Counted from the first letter of the stretch, positions 18,098 through 27,745 are shown. The stretch: 64,000 bases of DNA from Peribacillus simplex NBRC 15720 = DSM 1321 (GCF_002243645.1 NZ_CP017704.1:3614001-3678000), one strand, 5' to 3'. Notes: generated by a model not told the origin, from the sequence alone. Numbers and translations: made by a program.

Positions 18098-18712
18098 ATG
18101 GATTTTTTTGAACTGAATACCAATGTATTTAGAATGATAAATGACTTAGGGAAACAGTACGATTATTTAAACCCTTCTGTCATTTTCATTGCCGAGTATA
18201 TGGTATTTTTCTTGGCTTTAGCAGTCATCGTAATATGGTTCACTCGAAATGAACAGAGTAGAATGATGGTTGTTTGTGGGATGATTACGTTTGTAATAGC
18301 TGAAATGATGGGGAAAATGGCAGGGAGATTACATTCGAACAATCAGCCATTTGCCGAATTGACCAATGTTAATAAGTTAATTGAAAAAGCAGTGGATAAT
18401 TCATTTCCAAGCGACCATACCATTTTGTTTTTCTCGTTTTGTGTATCCTTTTGGCTTTTTAAAAGAGGATGGTGGGTGTTATGGATCATGCTGGCTTTCC
18501 TTGTTGGCATTTCCCGTATTTGGGTAGGTGTCCACTTTCCAGCGGATGTGCTGGCAGGAGCTCTACTAAGCACCATTTCAGGATTGGTGGTTTACCTTGT
18601 TGTTCCTAAAATAAGCTTGATTCACAAATTATTAGGGGGATATGAGAGGTATGAACAAATGGTTCTGTCCCCGGTAACTAAGTCGAAGGCAAAAAAATCA
18701 AAGGATTTGTAA
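18098..18712 (+). CDS. PAP2-family phosphatase, undecaprenyl-diphosphatase BcrC-like
   Basis: This 204-residue membrane protein has about five membrane segments. PAP2 motifs are C2 FPSDHT at residues 103-108 and C3 in SRIWVGVHFPADVLAG. The C1 motif, normally K-x6-RP, is KMAGRLHSNNQPF, with Leu in place of Pro. BcrC proteins recycle undecaprenyl pyrophosphate and contribute to bacitracin resistance. I choose ATG 18098 because the protein then begins as BcrC does; the Shine-Dalgarno sequence is weak. A terminator follows. Confidence 0.78.
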   Translation: MDFFELNTNVFRMINDLGKQYDYLNPSVIFIAEYMVFFLALAVIVIWFTRNEQSRMMVVCGMITFVIAEMMGKMAGRLHSNNQPFAELTNVNKLIEKAVDNSFPSDHTILFFSFCVSFWLFKRGWWVLWIMLAFLVGISRIWVGVHFPADVLAGALLSTISGLVVYLVVPKISLIHKLLGGYERYEQMVLSPVTKSKAKKSKDL

Positions 18713-18728
18713 GCGAATTTAAAAAACA

Positions 18729-18752
18729 GGGTTGCTCAGACAGCCTTTTTTT
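18729..18752 (+). terminator. Terminator after the PAP2 phosphatase gene
   Basis: GGTTG...CAGCC with a CTCAGA loop and seven T residues lies about 15 bp after the stop codon. It is a degenerate member of the window's repeated hairpin family. Confidence 0.65.
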
Positions 18753-18851
18753 GTTGAAAGAAGTGTAGTATGTTAAATACAAAAATATCCAAATGGTGAT
18801 GCTGATGGTAAAATAAAGTGAAAGCAATCCATCGCAATGGGGGACTTAATA

Positions 18852-19277
18852 TTGATTGATATCCAAGAAATCAAAGACATTATCAGGCATCGCTATCCAT
18901 TTCTTTTAGTTGATAGAGTTTTGGAATTGGAAGAAGGAAAGAGAGCGGTGGCCGTTAAAAATGTAACAGCAAATGAAGAGTTTTTTACTGGTCACTTTCC
19001 AAATTATCCAGTGATGCCAGGTGTATTGATCGTCGAGGCATTAGCACAGGTAAGTGCTGTTATTATGCTAACAAAAGAAGAAAATCAAGGGCGGATCGGG
19101 CTTTTGGCTGGGATCGATGGATGTCGTTTTAAAAGGCAAGTAAGACCAGGAGACCAATTACGTTTAGAAGTAGAGATTACTCGCTTGAAAGGTCCTATCG
19201 GTAAAGGAAAAGGAAGGGCTACTGTCGATGGAGAAACGGTATGCGAGACAGAGCTCATATTTGCTTTTGGTGATTGA
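18852..19277 (+). CDS. fabZ: 3-hydroxyacyl-[acyl-carrier-protein] dehydratase FabZ
   Basis: This 141-residue hotdog-fold enzyme has the FabZ signature [16 protein letters not shown] and the catalytic His in [20 protein letters not shown] with the helix Glu. It removes water from hydroxyacyl-ACP during fatty acid elongation. The start is most likely TTG 18852, about ten bases after GGGGGAC, because the product then begins LIDIQEI as in homologues; an in-frame ATG at 18837 has no site. It is translationally coupled to a Nudix gene. Confidence 0.87.
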   Translation: MIDIQEIKDIIRHRYPFLLVDRVLELEEGKRAVAVKNVTANEEFFTGHFPNYPVMPGVLIVEALAQVSAVIMLTKEENQGRIGLLAGIDGCRFKRQVRPGDQLRLEVEITRLKGPIGKGKGRATVDGETVCETELIFAFGD

Positions 19278-19699
19278 TGGTGATACCGATAAAAAAAGCT
19301 TACGGGTATGTGACAAGAATCAAAAATGGAGAAACACAGGTATTGGTTTTTCAACATCCCATTAGGGAAGCGGGTATACAGATACCCAAGGGAACAGTGA
19401 AGCCTCAAGAAGATGCTTACCAAGCAGTGATGAGGGAAATGAAAGAAGAAACAGGTCTGGAAAATTTTTATGTAGAAAATTTAATTGCAGAAGATTTTTG
19501 GGAGAACGCAGATGGTGCCATACATAATAGATATTTTTATAAAATAAGTGTATCGAATGTTCCTGATGAATGGGACTTTCAGCCAACGGGTGGAGGAGAT
19601 GAAGAGGGGCTGACATTCCATTTTTTCTGGATTTCATCCCAGCATGAAGTGCAACTTATTGAAGGGCATGGAGATTATTTAAACCTGTTATTCACTTAA
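19277..19699 (+). CDS. Nudix hydrolase
   Basis: This 140-residue protein carries a perfect Nudix box: G-TVKPQ-E-DAYQAVM-RE-M-K-EE-T-G-L near residues 38-60. The start overlaps the fabZ stop (TGATG), so translation is coupled. The N-terminus VIPIKKAYGYVTRI and the C-terminal GGGDEEGLTFHFFWIS suit a nucleotide or diphosphate hydrolase. The link with fatty-acid synthesis is only positional. Confidence 0.8.
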   Translation: MVIPIKKAYGYVTRIKNGETQVLVFQHPIREAGIQIPKGTVKPQEDAYQAVMREMKEETGLENFYVENLIAEDFWENADGAIHNRYFYKISVSNVPDEWDFQPTGGGDEEGLTFHFFWISSQHEVQLIEGHGDYLNLLFT

Positions 19700-19720
19700 C
19701 CCTTCAGTGCGCAGCAGTTT

Positions 19721-19768
19721 AAAACAACCGGCCAAGGTCATTATTGATCTTGGCCGGTTGTTTTTTAA
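19721..19768. terminator. Bidirectional terminator between convergent genes
   Basis: A 16-bp stem AAAACAACCGGCCAAG (19721-19736) with its complement at 19749-19764 has A-rich and T-rich flanks. It can serve the Nudix gene on the plus strand and the LOG gene on the minus strand. Confidence 0.92.
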
Positions 19769-19771
19769 TGA

Positions 19772-20353
19772 TCAGGTTTGTTTTTCGGTGATGAAAGTTT
19801 TTACGGTTGGCGGTTCATATGTATTAAATTGATCAAGAAGTCCATTTGGTTCAACATCTACGAGCGCCATGGAACGGAATTTTTCATGCAGGAACTGTTC
19901 GTCGGACATATGATTGAATAAAGCGACCAAAGGATCATAATAGTGATTGATATTTAAGAGTCCGCAAGGTTTTTGATGAAGACCAAGCTGAGCCCAAGTG
20001 AAAATCTCAAAGAATTCTTCCAATGTTCCTGGCCCGCCTGGCAAGGCAATGAACCCATCTGCAAGCTCAGCCATTTTTGCTTTTCTTTCATGCATGGATT
20101 CCACGACGATCAGTTCGGTTAAGCTCTTATGCGCTATTTCTTTTTTTTCTAGAAAATCTGGCAATACTCCAATTACATTTCCGCCTGCTTCCAGAACGGA
20201 ATCTGCAACTGCACCCATGATTCCTACACTTGAGCCCCCATAGACAAGGGTAATATTACGTTTTGCCAGTTCCGCACCCAGGTTTTTAGCCTCTTCAACA
20301 TAGACAGCAGATGCACCTTTGCTTGATCCACAAAATACAGCTAGACTTTTCAA
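19772..20353 (-). CDS. LOG family protein (YvdD-like)
   Basis: This 193-residue Rossmann-fold protein of the TIGR00730 group has SLAVFCGSSKGA at the start and VYGGSSVGIMGAVADSVLEAG. The diagnostic catalytic PGGPGTLEE follows. LOG enzymes cleave nucleoside 5'-monophosphates to base and ribose 5-phosphate, and some act on cytokinin nucleotides. Start: TTG 20353, nine bases after GGGAG, giving the usual MKSLAVF N-terminus; an ATG at 20398 would add a non-homologous leader. It is divergent from the mazG-like gene. Confidence 0.82.
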   Translation of the reverse strand: MKSLAVFCGSSKGASAVYVEEAKNLGAELAKRNITLVYGGSSVGIMGAVADSVLEAGGNVIGVLPDFLEKKEIAHKSLTELIVVESMHERKAKMAELADGFIALPGGPGTLEEFFEIFTWAQLGLHQKPCGLLNINHYYDPLVALFNHMSDEQFLHEKFRSMALVDVEPNGLLDQFNTYEPPTVKTFITEKQT

Positions 20354-20450
20354 AATATCACATCTCCCATTTAGTAATCTTTCTTTCTTATCATACAAAA
20401 TTCAGGAAGGTTTGTTAAATTTGAATTATTTAACTGAAAGGTGGATGAAT

Positions 20451-20771
20451 ATGAACGTCACTGAATTTCAACAATGGGTAAAAGATTATTATGAAGCACG
20501 AGGATGGTCAGAATTGGACATTTTCATTCGCATCGGCTTTTTGGCAGAAGAAACTGGCGAGGTGGCACGAGCCATTCGCTCCCTTGAAATTGGCAGGGAT
20601 AGACCTGGTGAAGTTATTGGTTCGTTTGAAGAGAACATACAGGAGCTAACCGAAGAATTGGGAGATGTGTTAGGAAACTTGATTGTGATTGCGAACAAGT
20701 ACAATATCCCCTTGGAAGAAGTGTTCAATGCCCATAGAAAGAAACTATCTGAACGCTATAATCATGCATAA
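20451..20771 (+). CDS. MazG-like NTP pyrophosphohydrolase
   Basis: This 106-residue all-alpha protein has the MazG metal sites EETGEVARAIRSLE and EELTEELGDVLGNLIVIANK, i.e. ExxE followed by ExxD. It is the small single-domain form, likely acting on non-canonical or cellular NTPs. AAAGGTGG lies seven bases before ATG 20451. It is monocistronic, with a terminator 60 bp later. Confidence 0.82.
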   Translation: MNVTEFQQWVKDYYEARGWSELDIFIRIGFLAEETGEVARAIRSLEIGRDRPGEVIGSFEENIQELTEELGDVLGNLIVIANKYNIPLEEVFNAHRKKLSERYNHA

Positions 20772-20832
20772 GTTCTTCTCGTTTAATAGGTGAACAAGAA
20801 GTTTGCATACCTAATTTCAGTAAACCAGTAGT

Positions 20833-20860
20833 AGAGCTGTGACTATCAGCTCTTTTTCTT
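20833..20860 (+). terminator. Terminator after the MazG-like gene
   Basis: The stem AGAGCTG/CAGCTCT (20833-20839 with 20847-20853) is followed by TTTTCTTATGGGGCAAACG, which again carries part of the repeat tail. Confidence 0.8.
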
Positions 20861-21010
20861 ATGGGGCAAACGATAGTTTGTAGTACCATTTAATTCCTTA
20901 AAAAGAAATCCTTTCAGCCTTTTAGCCCCCTCAGTTAATAAAGAATTCACAAAATATGGGTAGTATGCGCGATTGAGATTGGATTTTATTGGGTATACAC
21001 TTACATTAAC

Positions 21011-21030
21011 AGGAATGAACATTCATTCCG
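21011..21030. promoter_or_regulatory. BM3R1-type operator, copy 1 (autoregulation)
   Basis: AGGAATGAACATTCATTCCG at 21011-21030 has perfect GGAATGAA/TTCATTCC arms with an imperfect centre. It lies 28 bp before the TetR gene. It matches the known BM3R1 operator pattern, so the repressor should control its own gene. Confidence 0.8.
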
Positions 21031-21057
21031 CAACTTGTAAAAAAGGGGTGAATCATT

Positions 21058-21633
21058 ATGATCACGGCAGTAAATAAACGAGACAGTATAGTATCCAGCG
21101 CTTTAGTGCTATTTGCGGAACGTGGATATGATGCGACGACGATTCCGATGATTGCTACATCGGCAGGAGTTGGAGCGGGTACCATTTATCGTTATTTCGA
21201 GAATAAGGAAGTGCTAGGCAACAAGATTTTTCAAGAGTACTTGGATATTTTCACTGAAACGGTCAAGAATGGATTTCCTCATGATGATTCAATACGCAAT
21301 CAGTTTCACCATATTTTTAAATCAATGGTTGATTTTACAACCGAGCAGGACCAAGCTCTTTATTTTATAAAAATACATAGTGGAGCCCATTTTTTAAATG
21401 AAGATAGTCATGCTAGCTTTCAAGGGCTATTGAATATATTTAAAAATTTCTTTGATTCAGGAAAAGAGAAAAAAGAAATTAAGGAGCTTCCTTCTTCAGC
21501 TTTGATTGCCATCATTTACGGGGCTTTTCTTGAGCTTGAGCGTCTTGTTCGCATAGGGGAATTAGAACCTGACCCAAAACTATTGGCAGATGTGGAAGAA
21601 AGCTTTTGGGATGCAGTGCGATTGCACGCTTGA
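21058..21633 (+). CDS. TetR-family fatty-acid-responsive repressor (BM3R1/FatR-like)
   Basis: This 191-residue TetR regulator has an N-terminal DNA-binding domain (RDSIVSSALVLFAERGYDAT, then GAGTIYRYFENKEVL) and a helical ligand domain. Genes of this type immediately precede CYP102A genes; in B. megaterium BM3R1 and B. subtilis FatR repress the P450 and are released by fatty acids. AAAGGGGTG precedes the ATG. Operators flank the gene on both sides, so autoregulation and control of the P450 follow. Confidence 0.88.
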   Translation: MITAVNKRDSIVSSALVLFAERGYDATTIPMIATSAGVGAGTIYRYFENKEVLGNKIFQEYLDIFTETVKNGFPHDDSIRNQFHHIFKSMVDFTTEQDQALYFIKIHSGAHFLNEDSHASFQGLLNIFKNFFDSGKEKKEIKELPSSALIAIIYGAFLELERLVRIGELEPDPKLLADVEESFWDAVRLHA

Positions 21634-21651
21634 GACATTTTTAACATTTAA

Positions 21652-21673
21652 GCGGAATGAACGTTCATTCCGC
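21652..21673. promoter_or_regulatory. BM3R1-type operator, copy 2 (P450 control)
   Basis: A perfect 20-bp palindrome, CGGAATGAACGTTCATTCCG, lies at 21653-21672 and extends to 22 bp with the flanking G and C. It sits between the repressor gene and the P450 gene, 32 bp before the P450 ATG. To my knowledge this is the BM3R1 operator sequence itself. Confidence 0.92.
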
Positions 21674-21704
21674 ATTCTAAACTATTAAAAGAGGTGCTAA
21701 TAAA

Positions 21705-24700
21705 ATGGAAAACACAACTCAGTTTCCACAGCCAAAGACATATGGCCCCCTAGGCAGCCTGCCTATCATTGATAAGGATAAGCCGCTTCAGTCTTTCATG
21801 AAGCTGGCACGAGAACTTGGGCCGATTTTTCAGTTTCAATTTCCGGGTCGAATCACTACATTCGTGTCCAGTGCTTCCCTCGCTAAAGAAATTTGTGATG
21901 AAACAAGGTTTGATAAGAAAGTCGGTCCAGCCCTACAAAAAGTGAGAGCGTTTGGCGGCGATGGTCTCTTCACAAGTGAAACAACGGAGCCGAATTGGAA
22001 AAAGGCCCATAACATCCTGCTGCCCAGCTTAAGCCAGCAAGCAATGAAAAGCTATCATGCTAAAATGGTGGATCTTGCTACTCAACTCATTCAAAAATGG
22101 GCCCGCCTGAATCCGGCTGATGAGATAGATGTTCCTGAGGATATGACACGATTGACCTTGGATACGATCGGACTCTGCGGGTTCAATTACCGATTTAACA
22201 GTTTTTATCGGGAGACCACCCACCCTTTTGTCACCAGTATGGTACGTGCGTTGGATGAAGCGATGAGCCAAACGCAGCGACTTGGCATCCAAGATAAACT
22301 GATGATCAAATCTAAAAAACAATTCAGGGAAGACATTCAATATATGTTCTCTCTAGTGGATGAATTGATTGCTGAACGAAAACTAAATGGTGATCAGGGA
22401 GAAGATGACCTTCTTTCCCATATGTTGAAAGGAGTCGATCCAGAAACCGGAGTATCACTGGATGATGAAAATATTCGTTTTCAAATCATCACCTTTTTAA
22501 TAGCTGGCCATGAAACGACGAGCGGTCTCCTATCGTTCGCCATCTATTTCCTCATGAATAACAGAGACAAGTTAAAAAAAGCGCAAGAGGAAGTCGATGA
22601 AGTGCTGGGTGATGATGTTCCTGATTACAAACAAGTGAAAAAGCTGAAATATGTCCGGATGGTGCTGAATGAAGCGCTTCGTCTGTGGCCGACAGCTCCG
22701 GCGTTTTCCGTTTATGCGAAAGAAGATACCATGCTGGGCGGAAAATACAATGTGAAGAAAGGTGATGTGTTCTCGCTGCTAATTCCCGAGCTTCATCGTG
22801 ATCCATCCGTTTGGGGTGATGACGTTGAATCGTTCATTCCTGAGAGGTTCGAGGATTCGGGATCCATCCCTTATCATGCTTATAAACCGTTTGGAAACGG
22901 GCAGCGCGCCTGTATCGGACAGCAGTTTGCCCTTCATGAAGCGACACTGGTGCTTGGTATGGTTTTACAGCACTTTGACTTGATTGATCATGAAGAATAT
23001 CAATTGGATGTTAAAGAAACTTTGACTCTCAAGCCGGACGGGATGACCATGCGCGTTTCGCCGAGGAAGCCGCCGGTGTCGTTTAACGTTGCTTCTCCAG
23101 AATCAAAATCTGCGGACAAAGGAGCTACGGCATCTGCAATCGAATCAGCACATGGCACACCATTACTCGTCCTGTTTGGATCAAACATGGGAACAGCGGA
23201 AGGGATTGCTCGTGACCTTGCCGAAACAGGAAAGCGACAAGGCTACAATGCCGAGGTTGCCCCTTTAAATGATTACACTGATCGTCTTCCCCAAGGAGGA
23301 GCTGTTCTCATAGTCTCGGCATCTTATAATGGAAATCCCCCTGATAATGCAGGTGACTTCGTTTCATGGCTGAAGGAAAACCAGGGTGACACATTGGATG
23401 GTGTTCACTATGCGATCTTCGGCTGCGGGGACCGCAGTTGGGCTAATACGTACCAGCGCATTCCAATCTTCATTGATGAGCAGCTGGAACAAAAAGGAGC
23501 AGTGCGGCTGTCAGAAACAGGCTATGGAGATGCAAGCGACGACTTTGAAGGGGATTACGAGAAATGGACAGAAGCCCTTTGGCCGAATCTTGCCGAAACC
23601 CTGAACATTGAAGTGAATAAGAATGATCGGGTAGTCAGCTCGCTTACGATGAACTTCGTAAGCGATGTGAGCGGCACGCCATTAGCCCGCACCCATCATG
23701 CTTTTACATCCATTGTAAAAAGGAATTTTGAATTACAACATGTAGATAGCGGAAGAAGTACACGGCATATAGAATTGACTCTGCCAGAGGGAATACAATA
23801 TCAGGAAGGCGATCATCTCGGGGTTCTTCCACAAAATCCATCGGAACTTGTCGAACGAGTGCTCAGTCGATTTAATCTAAACGGCCAAGATTACGTGAAT
23901 CTGACTGGGGATTCCGGAAAAGCTGCCCATCTTCCTACAGGAAAACCGGTAAAAATAGAAGAGTTACTATCAAACTATGTGGAGTTCCAAGAGCCCGCCA
24001 CCCGGTCTCAAATACGGGCGCTTGCCACTTATACGGTATGTCCTCCACATGTAAAAGAACTTGAAGTTCTTCTTTTGGACAGTACCTATAAACAAGAAAT
24101 CCTGAACAAGCGCATAACCATGCTTGACCTAATAGAAAAGTATCTTGCATGTGAAATCCCATTTGAACTGTTCCTGGCTTTACTGCCACCTTTAAAAGCA
24201 AGATATTACTCCATCTCAAGCTCACCACTCCACAACGAAGGAGAAACAAGCATCACCGTAAGCGTCGTCCGTGGAGAAGCTTTGAGCGGCAACGGGGAAT
24301 ACAAAGGAATTGCATCGAATTATTTGGCTGAACGCTCCCAAGGAGACAAAATAGCCTGTTTTATCAATACGCCGCAATCCAATTTCCAGCTCCCAGAGCA
24401 AACAGGAAAACCTATCATCATGATTGGCCCTGGAACAGGAATTGCACCATTCAGGGGATTCATACAGGCACGTCGCGTTTTAAAGGAAAAAGGTGAAACG
24501 CTAGGGACTGCCCACCTTTACTTTGGATGCCGTAATCCTGAACACGATTTCCTCTATCAAAAAGAACTCGTGCAAGCCGAACAAGAGGGCCTTGTAACAC
24601 TGCACACCGCTTACTCGAGATGTCCCGGTCAAGAAAAAACATATGTCCAGAACCGATTAGCAGAAAACGCCCATGACATCCTTCCTTTATTAAAAGAAGG

Positions 24701-24872
24701 AGGACACCTATACATCTGCGGAGACGGAAGCAATATGGCGCCAGATGTTGAACGAACATTAATCGACAGCTATATGCATATCTATCAAACACCGAGAGAA
24801 GAAGCCACAGAATGGCTGCAATCATTAGAGGAGAATGGCAGATATGCGAAAGATGTTTGGGCAGGAGCATAA
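21705..24872 (+). CDS. Self-sufficient cytochrome P450 / NADPH-P450 reductase (CYP102A, P450 BM3-like)
   Basis: This 1055-residue fusion has a P450 domain (about 1-460), an FMN flavodoxin domain ([18 protein letters not shown] from about 480) and an FAD/NADPH reductase domain ([22 protein letters not shown]-terminal YAKDVWAG). Heme Cys403 is in [10 protein letters not shown], and the I-helix is AGHETTS with Thr271. Residues equivalent to BM3 Arg47 and Phe87 are kept (R49, F89), while BM3 Tyr51 is Phe53. It is expected to hydroxylate long-chain fatty acids near the omega end. It is controlled by the upstream repressor; AGAGGTG precedes the ATG. Confidence 0.95.
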   Translation: MENTTQFPQPKTYGPLGSLPIIDKDKPLQSFMKLARELGPIFQFQFPGRITTFVSSASLAKEICDETRFDKKVGPALQKVRAFGGDGLFTSETTEPNWKKAHNILLPSLSQQAMKSYHAKMVDLATQLIQKWARLNPADEIDVPEDMTRLTLDTIGLCGFNYRFNSFYRETTHPFVTSMVRALDEAMSQTQRLGIQDKLMIKSKKQFREDIQYMFSLVDELIAERKLNGDQGEDDLLSHMLKGVDPETGVSLDDENIRFQIITFLIAGHETTSGLLSFAIYFLMNNRDKLKKAQEEVDEVLGDDVPDYKQVKKLKYVRMVLNEALRLWPTAPAFSVYAKEDTMLGGKYNVKKGDVFSLLIPELHRDPSVWGDDVESFIPERFEDSGSIPYHAYKPFGNGQRACIGQQFALHEATLVLGMVLQHFDLIDHEEYQLDVKETLTLKPDGMTMRVSPRKPPVSFNVASPESKSADKGATASAIESAHGTPLLVLFGSNMGTAEGIARDLAETGKRQGYNAEVAPLNDYTDRLPQGGAVLIVSASYNGNPPDNAGDFVSWLKENQGDTLDGVHYAIFGCGDRSWANTYQRIPIFIDEQLEQKGAVRLSETGYGDASDDFEGDYEKWTEALWPNLAETLNIEVNKNDRVVSSLTMNFVSDVSGTPLARTHHAFTSIVKRNFELQHVDSGRSTRHIELTLPEGIQYQEGDHLGVLPQNPSELVERVLSRFNLNGQDYVNLTGDSGKAAHLPTGKPVKIEELLSNYVEFQEPATRSQIRALATYTVCPPHVKELEVLLLDSTYKQEILNKRITMLDLIEKYLACEIPFELFLALLPPLKARYYSISSSPLHNEGETSITVSVVRGEALSGNGEYKGIASNYLAERSQGDKIACFINTPQSNFQLPEQTGKPIIMIGPGTGIAPFRGFIQARRVLKEKGETLGTAHLYFGCRNPEHDFLYQKELVQAEQEGLVTLHTAYSRCPGQEKTYVQNRLAENAHDILPLLKEGGHLYICGDGSNMAPDVERTLIDSYMHIYQTPREEATEWLQSLEENGRYAKDVWAGA

Positions 24873-24880
24873 ATAGGAGG

Positions 24881-24914
24881 AGCAGCGATTCTTAAGGGAA
24901 TCGCTGCTTTCTTT
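24881..24914 (+). terminator. Terminator of the P450 gene
   Basis: An 11-bp stem AGCAGCGATTC/GAATCGCTGCT (24881-24891 with 24898-24908) with a 6-nt loop is followed by TTCTTT, just after the P450 stop. Confidence 0.88.
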
Positions 24915-24924
24915 ATGAAAATCC

Positions 24925-25110
24925 GAACTCACGAGTAAAAAGCGAAAATTCACGAGTAAAACAGCAAAAGTCACTAGTAAACAGAGCAAATTCACGAGTG
25001 AAGTACGAATTCACGAATATTATCGCTCAAATTCACGAGTTTATCGCCCGATCTCACGAATATATCGCTCAAACTTACGAATATATCGTCCAAACTAACG
25101 AGTAAAGTAA
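24925..25110 (+). repeat. Degenerate 21-bp tandem array, nine units
   Basis: The motif TCACGAGTAAA or TCACGAATATA recurs with its C at 24930, 24951, 24972, 24993, 25012, 25034, 25055, 25076 and 25097. The spacing is thus 21 bp in six of eight steps. The intervening bases often read CGCTCAAA or AGCAAAA. There is no gene here. A two-unit copy in the opposite orientation lies before metN. Confidence 0.8.
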
Positions 25111-25239
25111 TTATTTTGCGCTAAAATAAAAGAATTGGAACTAATGGGGAGTCCATTCATACATTGACGGAGAGCGTTTACGGATTCTTTATTCATTGTT
25201 AAAATTTGAGAGTGTGTTAATACTTTGGAGGCAGAAGAA

Positions 25240-25383
25240 GTGAGAGAAGCCAATGTTTTTAATAGTGGGCAAACGGTATTAGGAATGTTTGGTCAAGATC
25301 TTTCTTACTTATATGGACCGAAATATAGTGGAAATAGCACGTGTGACCGCGCTAACAGGTATTCGTCACGGCCATGTGGTTAA
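25240..25383 (+). CDS. Possible small ORF, 47 residues, unknown
   Basis: GTG 25240 lies nine bases after TTTGGAGG and opens 47 codons. The product includes VFNSGQTVLGMFGQDLSYLY and ends in two Cys. The composition looks protein-like, with no low-complexity bias. I do not recognise it. It could be a real small protein or the fragment of a longer lost gene. It lies just upstream of the Nudix gene. Confidence 0.35.
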   Translation: MREANVFNSGQTVLGMFGQDLSYLYGPKYSGNSTCDRANRYSSRPCG

Positions 25384-25410
25384 TTAACGATAAAGGGGTC
25401 ACTTTGTATA

Positions 25411-25860
25411 ATGTTTAAGTATACGGTTTGTTTTGTAAAGAAGAATAATGAACTTCTCATGCTTAACCGGGAGAAAGCACCGATTATGGGTGTTTGGAAC
25501 GGGGTGGGGGGCAAAATCGAGAAAGGTGAAACACCTGATATAGGTGCACAGCGTGAGGTGTTTGAGGAAACTGGGATAGAGGTAGAGACCTTTTTTTCTA
25601 AAGGAACGGTAACCTGGGAAACTCCTGAAGGTGAATTGGATGGAATATATGTATATTTGTATATGGCGGATGAGGATTTAAAATATGAAACACCGAAAAA
25701 AACGCGGGAAGGCATTCTTGATTGGAAATCCATTGATTGGATACTCCATCCACTGAATCTCGGAATTGCCGAAATGGTTGCGCAGTATTTGCCGGTTTTA
25801 TTGAAAAAAGAAGGAAACCATGCATTCACTTACAAAAATGGCCAGACATTTATTTCATGA
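25411..25860 (+). CDS. Nudix hydrolase, MutT/8-oxo-dGTP diphosphatase-like
   Basis: This 149-residue Nudix protein has NGVGGKIEKGETPDIGAQ then REVFEETGIEV, a full Nudix box. The start VCFVKKNNELLMLNREKAP and the NGVGGKIE turn resemble MutT/YtkD-type sanitising enzymes. AAAGGGGTC lies ten bases upstream of the ATG. It ends in a terminator shared with the convergent permease gene. Confidence 0.8.
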   Translation: MFKYTVCFVKKNNELLMLNREKAPIMGVWNGVGGKIEKGETPDIGAQREVFEETGIEVETFFSKGTVTWETPEGELDGIYVYLYMADEDLKYETPKKTREGILDWKSIDWILHPLNLGIAEMVAQYLPVLLKKEGNHAFTYKNGQTFIS

Positions 25861-25877
25861 AACTAGCCTTACTTAAA

Positions 25878-25913
25878 AAAGGGATACTCCCATTTTGAGT
25901 AGTATCCCTTTCA
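25878..25913. terminator. Bidirectional terminator
   Basis: The stem AAAGGGATACT/AGTATCCCTTT (25878-25888 with 25901-25911) lies between the convergent Nudix and permease genes. Confidence 0.88.
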
Positions 25914-25918
25914 ATAAG

Positions 25919-27322
25919 TTAAAACTCATTCTCGAATATCGTCCCCTTTTTGAATCTTGAATCCTTAAAGGCAAACTTCATCAGAATAATATAGGCAATG
26001 CCTGCCACAACAACGCCGATGATCCAGGCCAGCTCGACTTTTATAAAGGCTGCGCCGGCGCCGATAAGCATGGCGAGCAGCGCGCATGGATTATATCCTG
26101 CAAATGGCCCGTCTTCTCTGTACAAATCGGAAACATTCATTTTTTGCTTTCTTAATATATAATACTCGACTAATAAAATCGAAACGATCGGACCTAAAAA
26201 TGCGGAATAAATCAGAATGAACAAACCAAGGCCCTTCGCCGAAGAATCCTGTACAAGCACCCAAGGGAATGAGCAAAAGGCAAGAATTCCGGTTATGATA
26301 ACGGCAACCTTATATTTCAACTTTGTAATCAAAGTAATGACATATGTTGGCGGAATAATATTGGCAACCATATTTACCGCAATTGCACCTATAACGATAA
26401 ATGCAGAAACGCCTACTGTGATATAAGGATTATCCACCACAATTGCAAACGCCTTAACGGGATTGGAAATGCCGGTAGCGGAAGCAAGCATTACGCCGAT
26501 TGTCAGTACGAAGCCGTATGCTAGTAAAATGGGCGAAAAATACAAAAACCCTCGTTTTGCATCACTGATGCCAGACTTAAGCTCTCTTGAATAGTCCCCT
26601 GCGCTTAAAAAGATAGCCGCATAATTTCCTAAAAACATCATGATGAAAGCAAAGAACGGCAAGCCCCATGAGCCTTCAGCGTGCACCCATTTTTCCGCGA
26701 TGACCTCGCTATGTGATGTAAGAAGAATACCAAATACATAGACTAGCGCTAGCATGATAACAATGGATGCAAGTATTTCCACCCATTTGATGGCATGGAA
26801 GCCATACAGCGAAAGCGCAATTTGAACCAATTGAATCGCGACAAAACAAATGACGGCATTATCAAAAGCACCACCCGTAATGACCTTCGCGATTTCGTTT
26901 AAGGCAGTACCGCCGATCCAACTTTGAAAACCGTACCAGATGATGGCTGGAATTCCACGCAAAAGTGATGAAATGATGGATCCTTTCATCCCGAAGGACA
27001 TTCTGAGCTGAACAACATAGGGAATGCCCGTCCTGTATCCAATCCTATCATTTAAAGCGAAAATCACGGAAATGATAGCGATGGCAATGGCTGCTGCAGC
27101 AAATGTCTGAATGATGTTCAATGTTGCGGTACCCGCTACGACTAAGCTTGCCCCAAGTGTCATATTCCCTAAATTGACGCCGTCTCCAATCCACATGAAT
27201 GTATAGGATATCGGGCCAACCGTCCTATCTTCTTTAGTTCTCGGCTTCAGAGATTCATCCAAATCTGCAGCATGGTGGAACTCCGCTTCTTCTGAAGCAT
27301 GACTTTCTAGATATGTAGACAA
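25919..27322 (-). CDS. NCS1-family nucleobase/allantoin:cation symporter
   Basis: This 467-residue transporter has about twelve membrane segments. NCS1 features are the N-terminal PISYTFMWIGDGVNLGNM in TM1, GIPYVVQLRMSFGMKGS, PAIIWYGFQSWIGG, and GNYAAIFLSAGDYSREL. Relatives import cytosine, purines, allantoin or hydantoins. The residues here do not let me choose a substrate, and no catabolic gene is adjacent. It is monocistronic. Confidence 0.85.
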   Translation of the reverse strand: MSTYLESHASEEAEFHHAADLDESLKPRTKEDRTVGPISYTFMWIGDGVNLGNMTLGASLVVAGTATLNIIQTFAAAAIAIAIISVIFALNDRIGYRTGIPYVVQLRMSFGMKGSIISSLLRGIPAIIWYGFQSWIGGTALNEIAKVITGGAFDNAVICFVAIQLVQIALSLYGFHAIKWVEILASIVIMLALVYVFGILLTSHSEVIAEKWVHAEGSWGLPFFAFIMMFLGNYAAIFLSAGDYSRELKSGISDAKRGFLYFSPILLAYGFVLTIGVMLASATGISNPVKAFAIVVDNPYITVGVSAFIVIGAIAVNMVANIIPPTYVITLITKLKYKVAVIITGILAFCSFPWVLVQDSSAKGLGLFILIYSAFLGPIVSILLVEYYILRKQKMNVSDLYREDGPFAGYNPCALLAMLIGAGAAFIKVELAWIIGVVVAGIAYIILMKFAFKDSRFKKGTIFENEF

Positions 27323-27535
27323 TTTACACTCAACTCCTATTCGTAGTGTTATATAATATGACTAACGATGTAATAAAAACTAACATGAGAAAAGTATACA
27401 GGTTTCGTATTTAGGAATCATTAGAAGAAGTGTGAAATTTCAGATTTTATTTTGTGCTTTTTAACTAAAAGAAAATCAAGTGAATTCTTGTAATTAACTG
27501 GGGGTCTATGAGTCCTGCTGTTTCATGATTTGTTT

Positions 27536-27600
27536 GCAGTAAGTAAGGGTGCTGAGGCAGCCTTTTTCTTAGGGGAAAAACGGGGCAGGATAGTTAAGTG
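27536..27600 (+). repeat. Orphan hairpin-plus-tail repeat in a 420-bp gene gap
   Basis: GGTGCTGAGGCAGCCTTTTT followed by GGGGCAGGATAGTT lies between divergent genes, with no plus-strand gene upstream to terminate. The rest of the gap (27323-27745) shows no other gene. Confidence 0.5.
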
Positions 27601-27745
27601 CTAGGTATAAAGCATTGAAATTCATTTGAAAAACGTGATAAAATTGTTATATCAGTGTGTAGAGATATTGGTCTTTTTTATTGACCAAAAATATATGTCT
27701 CACGATACGTCTGCCATCTGAAATATTTTTAATGGAGATGATCAT

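Noticed and set aside
24460..24870. 136-codon minus-strand frame within the P450 reductase domain
   Set aside because: It is antisense to a fully conserved reductase domain.
24925..25110. CRISPR-like short repeats
   Set aside because: The period is only 21 bp and the repeats are degenerate, with no spacer-like variable blocks.
25919..27322. Purine riboswitch ahead of the NCS1 permease
   Set aside because: The leader upstream of 27322 on the minus strand shows none of the purine aptamer's conserved loops.
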